Under the pieces are notes generated by a model that saw nothing but the letters and a program-made list of their open reading frames with translations, had not been told where the DNA came from and ran no database searches. 64,000 bases of DNA. Origin: Planctomycetota bacterium. GTDB taxonomy: Bacteria > Planctomycetota > Planctomycetia > Planctomycetales > Planctomycetaceae. The position numbers and the translations under genes are program-made. Shown here one piece after another: positions 47,168-57,049 of this stretch. How positions within the stretch are numbered: position 1 is the stretch's first letter; each line of letters begins with the position of its first letter. Location of the stretch: the NCBI GenBank assembly GCA_022600195.1, contig JAHZKX010000061.1, positions 52,284-116,283 of the forward strand, read 5' to 3'.

Positions 47168-50100
47168 CTACTCGTTGTCTGATTGATCTTGCAGGAACTC
47201 ATCAAATACACCCGGTGGAGGAATCACAGCCGTTGATTGACCACTGACATTGATTGCTGGTTTCTGAGATTCAGACAAGATATGCGGCTTGCCTGTTCCA
47301 GAACGTTGTCCTGAAAACGCATACAAAATCCATAAAACCAGCAGCGTATATATTCCAAAGCGGGCTGCAAAAATACCATGCAGGATTATGTCAGCGTTGT
47401 TTAATGAGACCAGCGCGAGAATAAACACTACAAAAATCAGTGTCGCTATTTTATTGACCCACGATTTTTTTCGCATCACAAAAGCAATCGCGACCAAAGC
47501 TAAACTCAGCACCCAGGAAACATTGGAGAGTTTCCACCACGAGACAGCGATTTCACTACTGTCACCTAAACGTGTAAAAGTAAATGCACGGCCTTCAGTG
47601 GGAAAGTCGATCAGGGAACCGGCTGAGGCACCAATCCATGAATCAAAGGCATTCCCTGAGACCTTCTTCCCTCCCCGTTTGGGAATGATGCCAGCAAGAG
47701 AAGGTGGGTCTGCGAGTTCAAACTCGTCAGAAACACTCACCAGAGCGTACTGCTCTGGAACCCAGATTGCTGACTTTAATTGTTGAACAACCACGTTCTC
47801 ACCAGTGGTCCCACCAAATCGAGGTAATGGAAGTTTTAAGTTGCCTCCCCATGAATCAGTAATCCGGGGTACGGGTTTCGTGAATAACAGGCTGATCAGA
47901 AATGATTGATCTGAAGCCTGATCGCGTGCCACATTAATATAGTAAGTGGACCAACCCGCTTCACTTTGGCCCTGCTCATCTTTTTCCAGAGGAACAGGTT
48001 GACCGGCTACAGTAACACTAAGAGGCTCCATGCCTTCCGGCAAAGCCACTTTCAGTTGTTGACGTTCACTTGACTTCATTAAATATCGACAACGATAGGT
48101 TGAATGCCCTTCCTTGCTGACTACCACTTCCACTAGTGATTTCAAAATGATCGTTTCTACTACTTCCTGAATTTTGTGTCGTGTGGATGCGAGTTCCAGA
48201 GTCACTGGCTGGTTATAGTAACGATAAGCCAGGAAACCTTCCTGAGGTAGATACTTCAACTCTCGAATATCGATCGGATCCAGCAGCTCGTCCAATTGAG
48301 ATGTTGAAACAGAAAGTGTTTTCGATTTTCTGACGGATATCTCTCCATAAACCCGGGATAACGGAACAGACCTTGATCGCTGTTGATCTTCCGTTTTTTC
48401 CAGACCGAGTACTTTCAATGGCTGCAGAATGATTTTCTTCAGAGAAAGTTCTTCTGTGTCATTTTCCTTTGCCATTTTCTTTTCGTTGTCAGCCTTCGCT
48501 TCTGCCTTATCACCTTCCTCTTCTTTGTCTTTGTCACCATCGTCTTTGTCATCTTCTTTTTTCACAGGCTTTGGCACTGAAGCTAACATGCCCGGGGTGA
48601 TGTCATAGCGAACTTCAATCGAATAAGGTCCTTGGACATTCCGTTGCGTGGTAACAGTCCAGATAACCCAACCATCGACGGCCTTTTCGGAACGGCTCTT
48701 CTGCTTGATCGACGGAGCTGGTGCTGCAGACAATAATCGAACCTGAATCAAGTCGGCTATAGCTTCAGGTACAGCAAATCGAAAAGTATCAATGCCCGCG
48801 TATTGTACCTGGTAATTGACTCTCGTTGTCACTTCTGCAATTTGTTCTTTGACATCGACGCTGGTGGCCACGTCTGCTACGAGTCGTGTTGGCTTGATTC
48901 GAATCTGAACCGGAATCGTGACCGGACGGCGATTGTAATCCCAAAGTGAAGCTAACGACATGTTGGAGGCCTGTGACCGCTTTGTATTGGTGGCAGGCTG
49001 CGCACCAATCACATCGGGATTGTTTATAATCAGTTCCATTGATTCCGGCGCAAAAACAGCAATTTGGCCGGTTTCCCGTTCGATGTTAGTGGGTTCCAAT
49101 AATGGAACATTAATTTTTGAATCCTGTTCTCCCTGATTGAAATCCTGATGACCACGAATCTGTAGTTTTAGTTTCCCCTGATACTTTTGCAGTAATGAAA
49201 TTGTTAACAGCCGTGACTTCTTATCAAAGTTGTATTCTTTCAATCCCGCGACATTGACCGAATCGATTTCAAGTTGAGCAGGGACCTTCAGTTGAAATGA
49301 AAATATGCCTGCCCGTTGAATATCATAATCCAGTAAAGCACCCAGTTTTATTTCATCTTCACCAAAAAAACACTCCGTCAGTTGATTCACAAATATACGA
49401 GGTTTCAGGGGTTGTACGCTGATTTGCAACTTTGCTGAAGGGCTAAAGAACCGGTAATAGATTGCGTTTGGCCTTTTAATACTTGTAGGCATCCCGCTCG
49501 CTTCACTGCGTGTCACCCCTTCGGAACTTGTTACTGAAAACGTCATTGTTTCTCCGGGAACAATGGCAATCTGACCACTTTCCCTGATGACATCAAGTGC
49601 ATGAATTCCATTCGTGGTTGCGTCAGAGAAACCTAATATTTCAAATGCTTCTTCCGGGATTTCCTTTTCTGTATGCACTTGAATCAGCGCTCCATTTTGT
49701 AACTTATTGAGGAACTCCACTGAGATGACTTGCCTGTTCTCTGCTTTCTCTACTTTCCAACTTTTAATTTTTGTATTGGAAGAAGAGAGATCCAGAATAC
49801 GATCATTAAGAGGAACCGCAATCCGCGCACTCTGCATATCACCTCTGAGAACGTCGTATTTCAATGACGCTTGTGTATGGATCAAACCGTCTCGAATGGA
49901 AACCAGAGTGGAGTTTTCGACACTTGACAGTAAATCCATTTCCGGTTTGGTGCTTTCTCGAGGATACCAAAGAACGGAGATTTGATTTGTGGCTCCCAAA
50001 GTCGACTTGACCAGGGTTGCGGTTTTCGGTGATTCGATGGGAAGCCTGACTAACTGTGGTGTTATTTTTACTGTCTGTTCCGCTTCCGGGATCGACAATT

Positions 50101-50725
50101 CCAAAGTCGTGATTCCGACTGTCGGACATTCAAACTGAAAACTGCGGCCTTCAGGAGAATTTTTCACACGCGTTAACAGCTCAATCTGTACCTGATGTTC
50201 CCCTTTTTCGGAAAGGAGTAGTGCATAACTTCCATTCCCTGTTCCTCGCAAAAAGACTTTGGACTTCCCAGAAGTTACTTTTCCAATGGCGGCCTTTCCA
50301 AATCTTAGCGGAACTTCCACCCAGGGGTCCCCCATCACCTGAATCGTCAGGTTACAGTTGATGCGGACGACATTTTCTTCAATCGTTCCGGTATAAGCTG
50401 AATTTGTGACGACGGCTTTTACCGGAAAGTTGAAATTCCCATCGGTATTGATACCAGCCGCTTGAGACCAGAGTTTTAAATATTCCAGATACGGCATGAA
50501 GATCGTCGCATCGGACTTGTTGAATACTTCCTTAATATTTTTAAAGGGGACATAAATCAGGCGATCCCAGTCATTCTGTTCTTTCGCAGTTTTTTCCTGA
50601 TCATTCACTTCAGGCTTACCGGCATCTACCGGTGCCTGCGCCATCGAAAATTGAGTTGCCCCAAGAGCAAGGGAGGCAATGAACGAAAAAAGGAAGAAAC
50701 GAGGTGTGAATCTCAGATATCGCAT
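47168..50725 (-). CDS. Large exported membrane-anchored protein, paralogue of the giant protein
   Basis: 1185 residues from ATG 50725, which has AGGTGG about 7 nt upstream and fits a signal peptide ending FSMAQAPV; ATG 50752 would add nine residues. The motif VPFKNIKEVFNKSDATIFMP (about 60-80) repeats that of both halves of the giant protein 95 bp downstream. A beta-rich ectodomain follows, interrupted by a highly charged Lys/Glu/Asp linker (about 710-760). Three membrane helices close the protein (about 1085-1165). The two genes probably form one transcript. The family is unknown to me; surface or periplasmic structural function is inference. Confidence 0.8.
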   Translation of the reverse strand: MRYLRFTPRFFLFSFIASLALGATQFSMAQAPVDAGKPEVNDQEKTAKEQNDWDRLIYVPFKNIKEVFNKSDATIFMPYLEYLKLWSQAAGINTDGNFNFPVKAVVTNSAYTGTIEENVVRINCNLTIQVMGDPWVEVPLRFGKAAIGKVTSGKSKVFLRGTGNGSYALLLSEKGEHQVQIELLTRVKNSPEGRSFQFECPTVGITTLELSIPEAEQTVKITPQLVRLPIESPKTATLVKSTLGATNQISVLWYPRESTKPEMDLLSSVENSTLVSIRDGLIHTQASLKYDVLRGDMQSARIAVPLNDRILDLSSSNTKIKSWKVEKAENRQVISVEFLNKLQNGALIQVHTEKEIPEEAFEILGFSDATTNGIHALDVIRESGQIAIVPGETMTFSVTSSEGVTRSEASGMPTSIKRPNAIYYRFFSPSAKLQISVQPLKPRIFVNQLTECFFGEDEIKLGALLDYDIQRAGIFSFQLKVPAQLEIDSVNVAGLKEYNFDKKSRLLTISLLQKYQGKLKLQIRGHQDFNQGEQDSKINVPLLEPTNIERETGQIAVFAPESMELIINNPDVIGAQPATNTKRSQASNMSLASLWDYNRRPVTIPVQIRIKPTRLVADVATSVDVKEQIAEVTTRVNYQVQYAGIDTFRFAVPEAIADLIQVRLLSAAPAPSIKQKSRSEKAVDGWVIWTVTTQRNVQGPYSIEVRYDITPGMLASVPKPVKKEDDKDDGDKDKEEEGDKAEAKADNEKKMAKENDTEELSLKKIILQPLKVLGLEKTEDQQRSRSVPLSRVYGEISVRKSKTLSVSTSQLDELLDPIDIRELKYLPQEGFLAYRYYNQPVTLELASTRHKIQEVVETIILKSLVEVVVSKEGHSTYRCRYLMKSSERQQLKVALPEGMEPLSVTVAGQPVPLEKDEQGQSEAGWSTYYINVARDQASDQSFLISLLFTKPVPRITDSWGGNLKLPLPRFGGTTGENVVVQQLKSAIWVPEQYALVSVSDEFELADPPSLAGIIPKRGGKKVSGNAFDSWIGASAGSLIDFPTEGRAFTFTRLGDSSEIAVSWWKLSNVSWVLSLALVAIAFVMRKKSWVNKIATLIFVVFILALVSLNNADIILHGIFAARFGIYTLLVLWILYAFSGQRSGTGKPHILSESQKPAINVSGQSTAVIPPPGVFDEFLQDQSDNE

Positions 50726-51247
50726 ATTATCCACCTTTTGTACATTATTCATTACCCTGCCATTTTGTGAGAATAGACAGCAAACAGGGCAATCGCGTAA
50801 AAAGCGTTAAATTCAGAGTTTACAGAGTCCAGTATAGTTTTTTTCACTCGTTGTCTGAAAGATTGGACGTAAGTGAGACTAATGAAATTGCGAAAAAAAC
50901 GAAAATTTTCTATGAATCTGTTACCCAATCCAAGAGGCTCCAGTCGATCTCGCTCTCTAAAACAAGACGTTTGAAGGACTGTTCTCAAACGAGTCACAGT
51001 ATGAGGAACGCTTTTCCTCATACTGGCAAATCTGGAAAAAACAACGGTTTGAGGGTAAAGGAAGCCGTTATCAACATTTCCCGGAGCAAGAAGCCTGCAC
51101 AAATCAATATTCCACACAGGATTTTGGTTCCCACGTTTCCTGCTTGCTTCATAGACGAAAGCCATTAAAGTTAAGTTTTGCTGTAGTGAATTCAGTGGCA
51201 TCGCATCGAATTTTCATTGTGAAACACCATTCAGGAATCTTGCCGAC
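50726..51247. other. Long intergenic region between divergent genes
   Basis: About 520 bp separate the large exported protein (minus) and the ceramidase-like gene (plus). Open frames on both strands here overlap each other and have no recognisable motif or ribosome site, so I call no gene. It holds the inverted repeat at 50997-51025 and probably both promoters. Confidence 0.5.
50997..51025. repeat. Perfect 12-bp inverted repeat
   Basis: CAGTATGAGGAA and TTCCTCATACTG are separated by 5 bp. The stem has no T tract after it on the plus strand. It could be an operator, an RNA hairpin in the leader of the minus-strand gene (272 nt from its start), or a processing site. Confidence 0.65.
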
Positions 51248-52663
51248 ATGTTTCAAAATAACCTTCATCGAGTCTTGTTTTTAAAACTGATAGCACTCTC
51301 AAGTTTCTATTTATTGACAGGACTGAACCAAAGCCTGATCGCAGGTGACCTGAAAATCATTACTTTCAATGAAGAGATCACTCCCGAGTTGGGAATTCCA
51401 GTAGCTTATGCTCCAGCGAGAAAAATAATAACTCCACTTTATGCACGCGGAGTTGTGCTCCTATCCGATGAACGCCCTGTTGTATTATGCGCAGTGGATG
51501 CTATTGGAATAGGAAATGAAGGATATGACACCTGGCGAGCGAAATTGGCCGAGGCAGCGCAAACGACAGCAGATCGCGTTGCCGTTCATTCACTGCACCA
51601 GCATGACGCACCACGTTTTGATTTCGCGACTGAGAAAATCATGGAACAGCAAGGACTTGGTGGAAAACGCTACGATAATGAATATACCCGGCAATGTATC
51701 CAGAAAGTGGCAAGCGCGATCAAATCGAAGTGGGATGCTCCCCAAACCATCACTCATCTTGGTATCGGGAAAGCGAAGGTAGAAAAAGTCGCCTCGAATC
51801 GACGTTTACTGGGCGAAAATGGCAAAGTTCGATTGATGCGATGGAGTAAATCCAAATCTCCTGAAGCAATAAAGGCCCCTGAAGGTACCATTGATCCCTT
51901 CCTGCGTTCCCTCTGTTTTTGGAATCAGGACCATCCTATTGCCGTGCTTAGTTACTATGCCACTCATCCACAAAGCTATTATGGTCAAGGTGATGTGAAC
52001 TATGAATTTACAGGCATGGCGCGTGAAGCGAGAAATAAAGCACAGCCGGGCACTCTCAATGTCTACTTCAATGGAGCAGCCGGAAATATTGCGGCTGGCA
52101 AATACAACAATGGCTCGAAAAAAATGCGACCGGTTCTCGCAAGTCGTATCGAATCTGCAATGGAAAAAGCATTCGAAAACCAGAAAGTGGAAGAAGTCAC
52201 TTCCGCAGATTTGAACTGGAAAACCGAGCTGACGGCCTTACCCGTCTCTACTCATCTGAACCCTGAGGCCTTATTGGCGATCGTCAACGATCACAAAAAA
52301 AATGTCAGAGAGCGGTCTTCAGCTGCCTTTAAACTAGTCTGGTACCGACGCGCGAGCGCAGGGCATCAAATACCGATAACCTGTCTGCATTTGAAATCAG
52401 CAGCAATTTTGCATCTCCCTGGGGAATTATTTATCGAATATCAATTACAAGCTCAGAAATTGGCGCCGGACAAAACAGTCTTCATGGCTGCTTATGGTGA
52501 TTATGGTCCCGGTTATATTTGCACGGAGATTGCTTATTCACAAGGAGGATATGAATCAAGCCCTCGTGCCAGTCGGGTGGCTCCAGAAGTCGAATCGGTC
52601 CTCATGAAAGTGATCGAAAAACTGGTGACATCAACACCCCAAAGGCATCAAAGTAAACCCTGA
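51248..52663 (+). CDS. Neutral/alkaline ceramidase-like exported protein
   Basis: 471 residues with a signal-like hydrophobic N-terminus (about 8-32). The first domain shows the non-lysosomal ceramidase patterns: GVVLLSDERPVVLCAVDAIG, then AVHSLHQHDAPRFD with the metal-binding His, SYYATHPQSYYGQGDVNYEF, and FNGAAGNIAAGKYN near 275 where the catalytic Ser of true ceramidases would sit (Ala/Gly here). The last part includes ILHLPGELFIEYQL and MAAYGDYGPGYI. Planctomycetes have many such proteins. Because the canonical G-D-x-S-P-N motif is not seen, ceramide hydrolysis is uncertain. Confidence 0.72.
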   Translation: MFQNNLHRVLFLKLIALSSFYLLTGLNQSLIAGDLKIITFNEEITPELGIPVAYAPARKIITPLYARGVVLLSDERPVVLCAVDAIGIGNEGYDTWRAKLAEAAQTTADRVAVHSLHQHDAPRFDFATEKIMEQQGLGGKRYDNEYTRQCIQKVASAIKSKWDAPQTITHLGIGKAKVEKVASNRRLLGENGKVRLMRWSKSKSPEAIKAPEGTIDPFLRSLCFWNQDHPIAVLSYYATHPQSYYGQGDVNYEFTGMAREARNKAQPGTLNVYFNGAAGNIAAGKYNNGSKKMRPVLASRIESAMEKAFENQKVEEVTSADLNWKTELTALPVSTHLNPEALLAIVNDHKKNVRERSSAAFKLVWYRRASAGHQIPITCLHLKSAAILHLPGELFIEYQLQAQKLAPDKTVFMAAYGDYGPGYICTEIAYSQGGYESSPRASRVAPEVESVLMKVIEKLVTSTPQRHQSKP

Positions 52664-52678
52664 GAATCAACTTTGATG
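52646..52678. terminator. Possible bidirectional terminator between convergent genes
   Basis: A 9-bp perfect stem, CATCAAAGT and ACTTTGATG, with a 15-nt loop spans the ceramidase-like stop codon and ends one base from the TolC-type stop codon. The stem is short and lacks a long T tract. Confidence 0.4.
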
Positions 52679-54319
52679 TTATTGTCCATTCAAAGCCTGT
52701 CCACGCTGGCTCGTGCCACCTGCTCCCGGACTGATATCGCCTACTTCATTCAAGCCACCAGTCAGCAGCAATCCGGATATCTGAATTTCCGCCTGACGCA
52801 ATGCGATGAGTGAAGTGACGTACGACTGAGTTGATTCAAAAAAAGTACGACGTGCCGTCAAAACTCGCAGGAATTCAAATTCTCCCTGCCGATAACCTTC
52901 ATTAGTTAGCTCCAGGTTTTCTTTTGCCGAAGGAATAATTTCTTTTTCAAATCTTTCGACTTGTTGAGAAGCCTGCTGAAAGTTCCGATAAGTGATCGCC
53001 AATTGATCTCTCAACATCAGCTGGATTCGTTCAGCATCGTTTAGTGCACGATGATAGTCTGAAGAAGCAACAGTGATATTACCTTCATTCCGATTAAAGA
53101 GTGGTAAATATACGCCGAGTTGAGCATTCACGATTTCGTTACCCGTTTGGTAATCGTGCCCTACTCCCACTTGAGTCTGCAAGTTAGGTTTTGCCTGAAC
53201 CTGTTGTCGTTCAATTTGAGACTGAGCCCGCTGTACTCGATAATAAGCAGCCTGAAGCTCCGGGCTATTGGAAATCAGGGTTTGATAACTTGTGTCCCAA
53301 TCAGAAACTTTTGCAATTTGTTCTTTAAGATCACCCGTCAAACGTCCCGGTTCTAAATCTGGAACACCTACGACATTCACCAGTCGCTTCCATGACGCTT
53401 GATATGCCAGCAGAGCATTTTGATGAATGATCTGAACCTGATTCAATTGAATTTTAGCTTGCAGGATATCAGCGCGACTCGCCTGTTGGGCTTTGAATAA
53501 TTGCTGAGTTACTTTTAATCCGTCTTCAGCTATCTTGAGTAATTCCGTTGTCAGTTCAACTCTTCTTTGTGCGCCCAGTGTTTTGTAATGGCGTGAACGG
53601 ACATCATTTTCAACACGCATTCGTTGCGCTTCATACTTCCATGATGTTTCCTGAACGTCTTTTTCTGCTACCAGTTCATTTAACCTGAGTTTATCTCCGG
53701 TAACAAAAGTCTGAGAAATAAAAGCACCCTGCCTGCCTGCAGTGCCGCCATCCCCAATTTCATCACCAAAATATCCTACAATCGGATTGGGGCGTTTACC
53801 AACCTGAGTTTGAATACCGCAGGCTTTACCGACAACAGCAGACGCCTGAGCCAGAGTAGGATTGTATTGGCCAGCCATCTCTTCCATTTGGGCAAGTGAA
53901 TAGCTCTTACTTCCAAGACTCCCAAGTGTAGATTGACTTCCTGATGGTGCAGGAGGCACAGGGGGAGTCTTTAGTGAAATTTGATTAATGACAGGCTCAG
54001 GCTTGATGTCGTTCTGGCTGGAATCGATTGCCTGCAATTCACATTCTGTCATTTCCGCTGCCGAAATCTCTTCTGATAACTCATCAGAATGTTTTTGGTT
54101 CGTCGTTTTTTTAACAAACGGCTTTGCAGTGATGGAACTTGGAGAATGGAGACTCATTGGTTTAACTGTAGTGTATTGTTCAAAGTGCGAACAACTGGAT
54201 AAACAGAATACCAGTCCCATAAAAACCAAAAATGAAACTATGAAATCAAATACTAAAGAATGCCTTTGGCGATTTCTTTCGCTCAAAAGGTAAACCAGAT
54301 ATTGATAGAAATTCGACAT
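52679..54319 (-). CDS. TolC-family outer-membrane lipoprotein
   Basis: About 546 residues from ATG 54319, with AAAGGA at 6 nt; a TTG at 54334 is alternative. The signal ends in a lipobox (VFCLSSC). After a low-complexity linker (about 40-145) come long amphipathic helices with two OEP repeats: SLAQMEEMAGQYNPTLAQA near 150 and the mirrored TSYQTLISNSPELQAAYYRV near 345. Conserved NVVGVP/PEL motifs and LGVYLPLFNRNEG match the TolC/OprM/CusC class. It would form a trimeric outer-membrane and periplasmic channel. No RND or MFP partner is adjacent. Confidence 0.85.
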   Translation of the reverse strand: MSNFYQYLVYLLSERNRQRHSLVFDFIVSFLVFMGLVFCLSSCSHFEQYTTVKPMSLHSPSSITAKPFVKKTTNQKHSDELSEEISAAEMTECELQAIDSSQNDIKPEPVINQISLKTPPVPPAPSGSQSTLGSLGSKSYSLAQMEEMAGQYNPTLAQASAVVGKACGIQTQVGKRPNPIVGYFGDEIGDGGTAGRQGAFISQTFVTGDKLRLNELVAEKDVQETSWKYEAQRMRVENDVRSRHYKTLGAQRRVELTTELLKIAEDGLKVTQQLFKAQQASRADILQAKIQLNQVQIIHQNALLAYQASWKRLVNVVGVPDLEPGRLTGDLKEQIAKVSDWDTSYQTLISNSPELQAAYYRVQRAQSQIERQQVQAKPNLQTQVGVGHDYQTGNEIVNAQLGVYLPLFNRNEGNITVASSDYHRALNDAERIQLMLRDQLAITYRNFQQASQQVERFEKEIIPSAKENLELTNEGYRQGEFEFLRVLTARRTFFESTQSYVTSLIALRQAEIQISGLLLTGGLNEVGDISPGAGGTSQRGQALNGQ

Positions 54320-54565
54320 TGCAATCCTTTGCAAATCTCTGATACGTAAAATACAGTACTCAGAGTATCGGCAAAGGGAGATTCCACATCGGTATTTAGA
54401 ATGATGGAATTACCCGAGATGACCAAATAGCTGGTCAACGTTGCAAGTAGAAACTGTTACGCCCATTAAAGACTTTTGGCAATCTGGTAAAAATATACCG
54501 ATTTTAAAGTGCTTGATGGATTAACCCGCATAGATTACCACCCGGAAACTGAGATTCTGGATGGA

Positions 54566-56101
54566 TTAATTAGCAACCGCTGAAAGTTTGGGGAGTAGAG
54601 TGACCGAACGTCGCAATACTTCTTTTCCTTTTGACTTGATGGAAACATAGTATTTCCCTGGTTCAAGGACTTCACTGGCATAAATCTGGAATGTGTTTCG
54701 TAAATGTTCCCGAGAAACAATATTTCCTGATCGATGCACAATGCGCCCATTCTCTTCACAGAAGTGGCAGTCGATCCAGATATCTTCATGAGGTGGATTA
54801 AGACAACATTGTACGAGAATCAAATCCCCAACCATAAATTCGGTTTTACGATTTGTGAGCCGTCCACTCACCATCTGCGTTCCCACATCAACAGAAAGAA
54901 ACTTGTCTTTTTGTCGCATCACCTGTTCCGGCGCCAGCATCTTTTGTACCAGCTCTGGTTCGACTTCATGTAATGTCATTCGCCCCTCGGCCCGTCTCAG
55001 ACCATATAAGTCCTGTTGATATTCCACATAAACACTCAGGAATAAAACAGCCACGATGGCGCTCGTCCAGCTGACGGGTGATATCCACCCAACATCTTTT
55101 TGTGGACGCAAACGTTCCACAGCTGAACTCAGTGCAGCTGAATATTGTTTCAACCAGTGCCCTTCGCGGCTGAATCGACTATATAGAGCTGAAATCCATT
55201 GCACATCTTTTTCCGTGAGAAAGCAGAAATACATCGAAATTGAGATCATGGGAAAGATGTAGAGCCCCAGTGAGAAGAATGTTCCAATATGAAATGCCGT
55301 TCCCATTGCCAGCCCGATGATCCGTCCCCATTTTTGCCAGACGATAAAGACAAAAGCAATTTCCCAGACAATGGCTACATAAGCCATGACTGATAAGATA
55401 ATCGGATACATTGTTAAGAAGTCGCCCAGAGGATGCGGGTTATTATAACGTGACATCGCCCAGTAGCTGATCTGATCGCCTTCGAGATAGCCGGGAGTGT
55501 GCAGCTTCGTAATGCCAGCTCCAAAATAAATGACGGCTATTAGAATCTGTATCAGTCGTTGTGGCCAAATCTCAAAACGAGGCTTTTCATATTTTGTATA
55601 TTGCGGTATCGATCTCCTGGCCTGCCTGCCTTTCAACCAACTGTCAACTGACCAGATAGCACCACAGTTTGAAAGGCTAAGCAAAAATAAGACATGGGTA
55701 GCGATGGCGGAATACTTCGTCGTCATGCTAATGCTATCCATGAAACAGAAGTAAACATAAAGTATCACAGAAGCAATCAATGAAAACCGGGTCATCCAGC
55801 CTAGACTGCTGCAGACTAGAAAAAATCCCAATGCAGCAAACAATGCAACAGCCGCTGTTCCTGGAAGAAGCGGCAGAAAATCGTAAAAGCCAAAAATATC
55901 GGCCAGAGGCGCAGGTGCCCCATCAGCAGAAAATAACTCTCTTGAAAAAGACCATCGAGTACATACCGTTCCGAACAAAACAAGTGGAATCAACATTCGC
56001 ACGATAGCCAGCCCGTAAGGAATTTCTTTCGCAAAAAAGAATCGTTGAAACGGATTACGAACCGAGTGAACTTGAGCTGAACTCACTTCTTTGGCATCCA
56101 T
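54566..56101 (-). CDS. HTTM-domain membrane protein (vitamin K carboxylase-like)
   Basis: 511 residues. The N-terminal 320 residues form the horizontally transferred transmembrane (HTTM) domain: YGLAIVRMLIPLVLFGTV, FYDFLPLLPGTAAVALF, DSISMTTKYSAIATHVLFLLSL and IQILIAVIYFGAGITKLHTPGYLEGD. The helix count (about eight to nine) and the internal FGAGITKL motif fit homologues of gamma-glutamyl carboxylase. Whether bacterial members carboxylate is not known. The C-terminal 180 residues are soluble beta-rich (about 390-511). The 249-aa type gene at 56177-56845 lies directly upstream, as expected for an HTTM pair. Confidence 0.85.
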   Translation of the reverse strand: MDAKEVSSAQVHSVRNPFQRFFFAKEIPYGLAIVRMLIPLVLFGTVCTRWSFSRELFSADGAPAPLADIFGFYDFLPLLPGTAAVALFAALGFFLVCSSLGWMTRFSLIASVILYVYFCFMDSISMTTKYSAIATHVLFLLSLSNCGAIWSVDSWLKGRQARRSIPQYTKYEKPRFEIWPQRLIQILIAVIYFGAGITKLHTPGYLEGDQISYWAMSRYNNPHPLGDFLTMYPIILSVMAYVAIVWEIAFVFIVWQKWGRIIGLAMGTAFHIGTFFSLGLYIFPMISISMYFCFLTEKDVQWISALYSRFSREGHWLKQYSAALSSAVERLRPQKDVGWISPVSWTSAIVAVLFLSVYVEYQQDLYGLRRAEGRMTLHEVEPELVQKMLAPEQVMRQKDKFLSVDVGTQMVSGRLTNRKTEFMVGDLILVQCCLNPPHEDIWIDCHFCEENGRIVHRSGNIVSREHLRNTFQIYASEVLEPGKYYVSIKSKGKEVLRRSVTLLPKLSAVAN

Positions 56102-56176
56102 GCTTAAAGTCCTGTTTGAAATTTTGACTTATAAAAGGAATGAACTGGTGAAAATTAATCGAAACGCAAGAGACCT

Positions 56177-56845
56177 TTAATTTCCCACTGGCGATGCCAA
56201 GTGAATGGGTACATCTGGATGATGCTGTGGCCCTTCGGGTTCAACTCGACTACCAATCGTTGCCGCGAAAAACGGACGTGCGCGGTTCATATCACTAATC
56301 AGGCGAGGATTGTCGTTAATTTGCAGATAACGCTGCCTGGCAAGCCAGGAGACATAGTTTTGTGCAATCACGCCGTCAGGAGTAATCACTCTACGTAACC
56401 GAAAATAATTGTGAAAATCTTTCGGCTCTTCATAACGCTGATCCCAGATCGAATCGGGAAGGTTATATTTTTTACACCAGGCTTCTTCGATGCACAAAAT
56501 ACGAAGCATAGGCTCATGTTCGGTCTTATCGAGTGCATTCATGGCCATTCTCAACCAGGCATCGCCGGTCGTGTCGTAATGTCGACGTCCCAGATTCCCG
56601 TAAGGTTTGTACTCACCCCAGGGACCTGGTGCCAGCTCATAATATTTGCCGCTGATCCCTTCCCCAATGATATGAGTACGAATTGAAAAAGCAGACCAGC
56701 CACAGAACATATCCCATACAATGTAATACATGCTGGGATGCCTGCCAGTTTTGTAGGAAAAGGTGTGGCTGAAAATGCCAAACAACAAAATTCCTATGTA
56801 ACTGGTAATTGTCAGATAAGTTAATCCACGTTTAAGTAATCGCAT
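56177..56845 (-). CDS. Hypothetical membrane-anchored partner of the HTTM protein
   Basis: 223 residues from ATG 56845, which has AGGGAAGG about 7 nt upstream; an ATG at 56926 without a ribosome site is the longer alternative. One N-terminal membrane helix (LTYLTITSYIGILLFGIFSH) is followed by a soluble Trp/Tyr/Arg-rich domain with WDMFCGWSAFSIRTH and GDAWLRMAMNALDK. I know no name for the family. It lies 75 bp ahead of the HTTM gene on the same strand; small proteins of this kind often accompany HTTM proteins, so a complex is likely (inference). Confidence 0.7.
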   Translation of the reverse strand: MRLLKRGLTYLTITSYIGILLFGIFSHTFSYKTGRHPSMYYIVWDMFCGWSAFSIRTHIIGEGISGKYYELAPGPWGEYKPYGNLGRRHYDTTGDAWLRMAMNALDKTEHEPMLRILCIEEAWCKKYNLPDSIWDQRYEEPKDFHNYFRLRRVITPDGVIAQNYVSWLARQRYLQINDNPRLISDMNRARPFFAATIGSRVEPEGPQHHPDVPIHLASPVGN

Positions 56846-57049
56846 CAGAATAGCCTTCCCTGGCTTAATAATGAGATCAAAGTTTGTAAAGTACTGCCAC
56901 ACAAGGACTTGAAGTTTCTCAGCCATTCAAGTATCACTCGTGAAAACCTACACCCTTTATTTGGAGTGGTAAATATTGCCGATCTTTGAATTCAGGTCAA
57001 TAGCAACCTTCTTGTCCGATTTAGCTTGTACACGCACACGGGTAGAAGG

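Noticed and set aside
50752..51201. Open frames of 149 (minus) and 133 (plus) codons in the gap before the ceramidase-like gene
   Set aside because: They lie on opposite strands over the same DNA, have no motif, no signal peptide, no ribosome site and an odd residue mix; one contains the 12-bp inverted repeat.
51248..52663. Confident assignment as an active neutral ceramidase
   Set aside because: The canonical catalytic Ser motif is not seen; the fold and metal motifs fit, but activity cannot be claimed.
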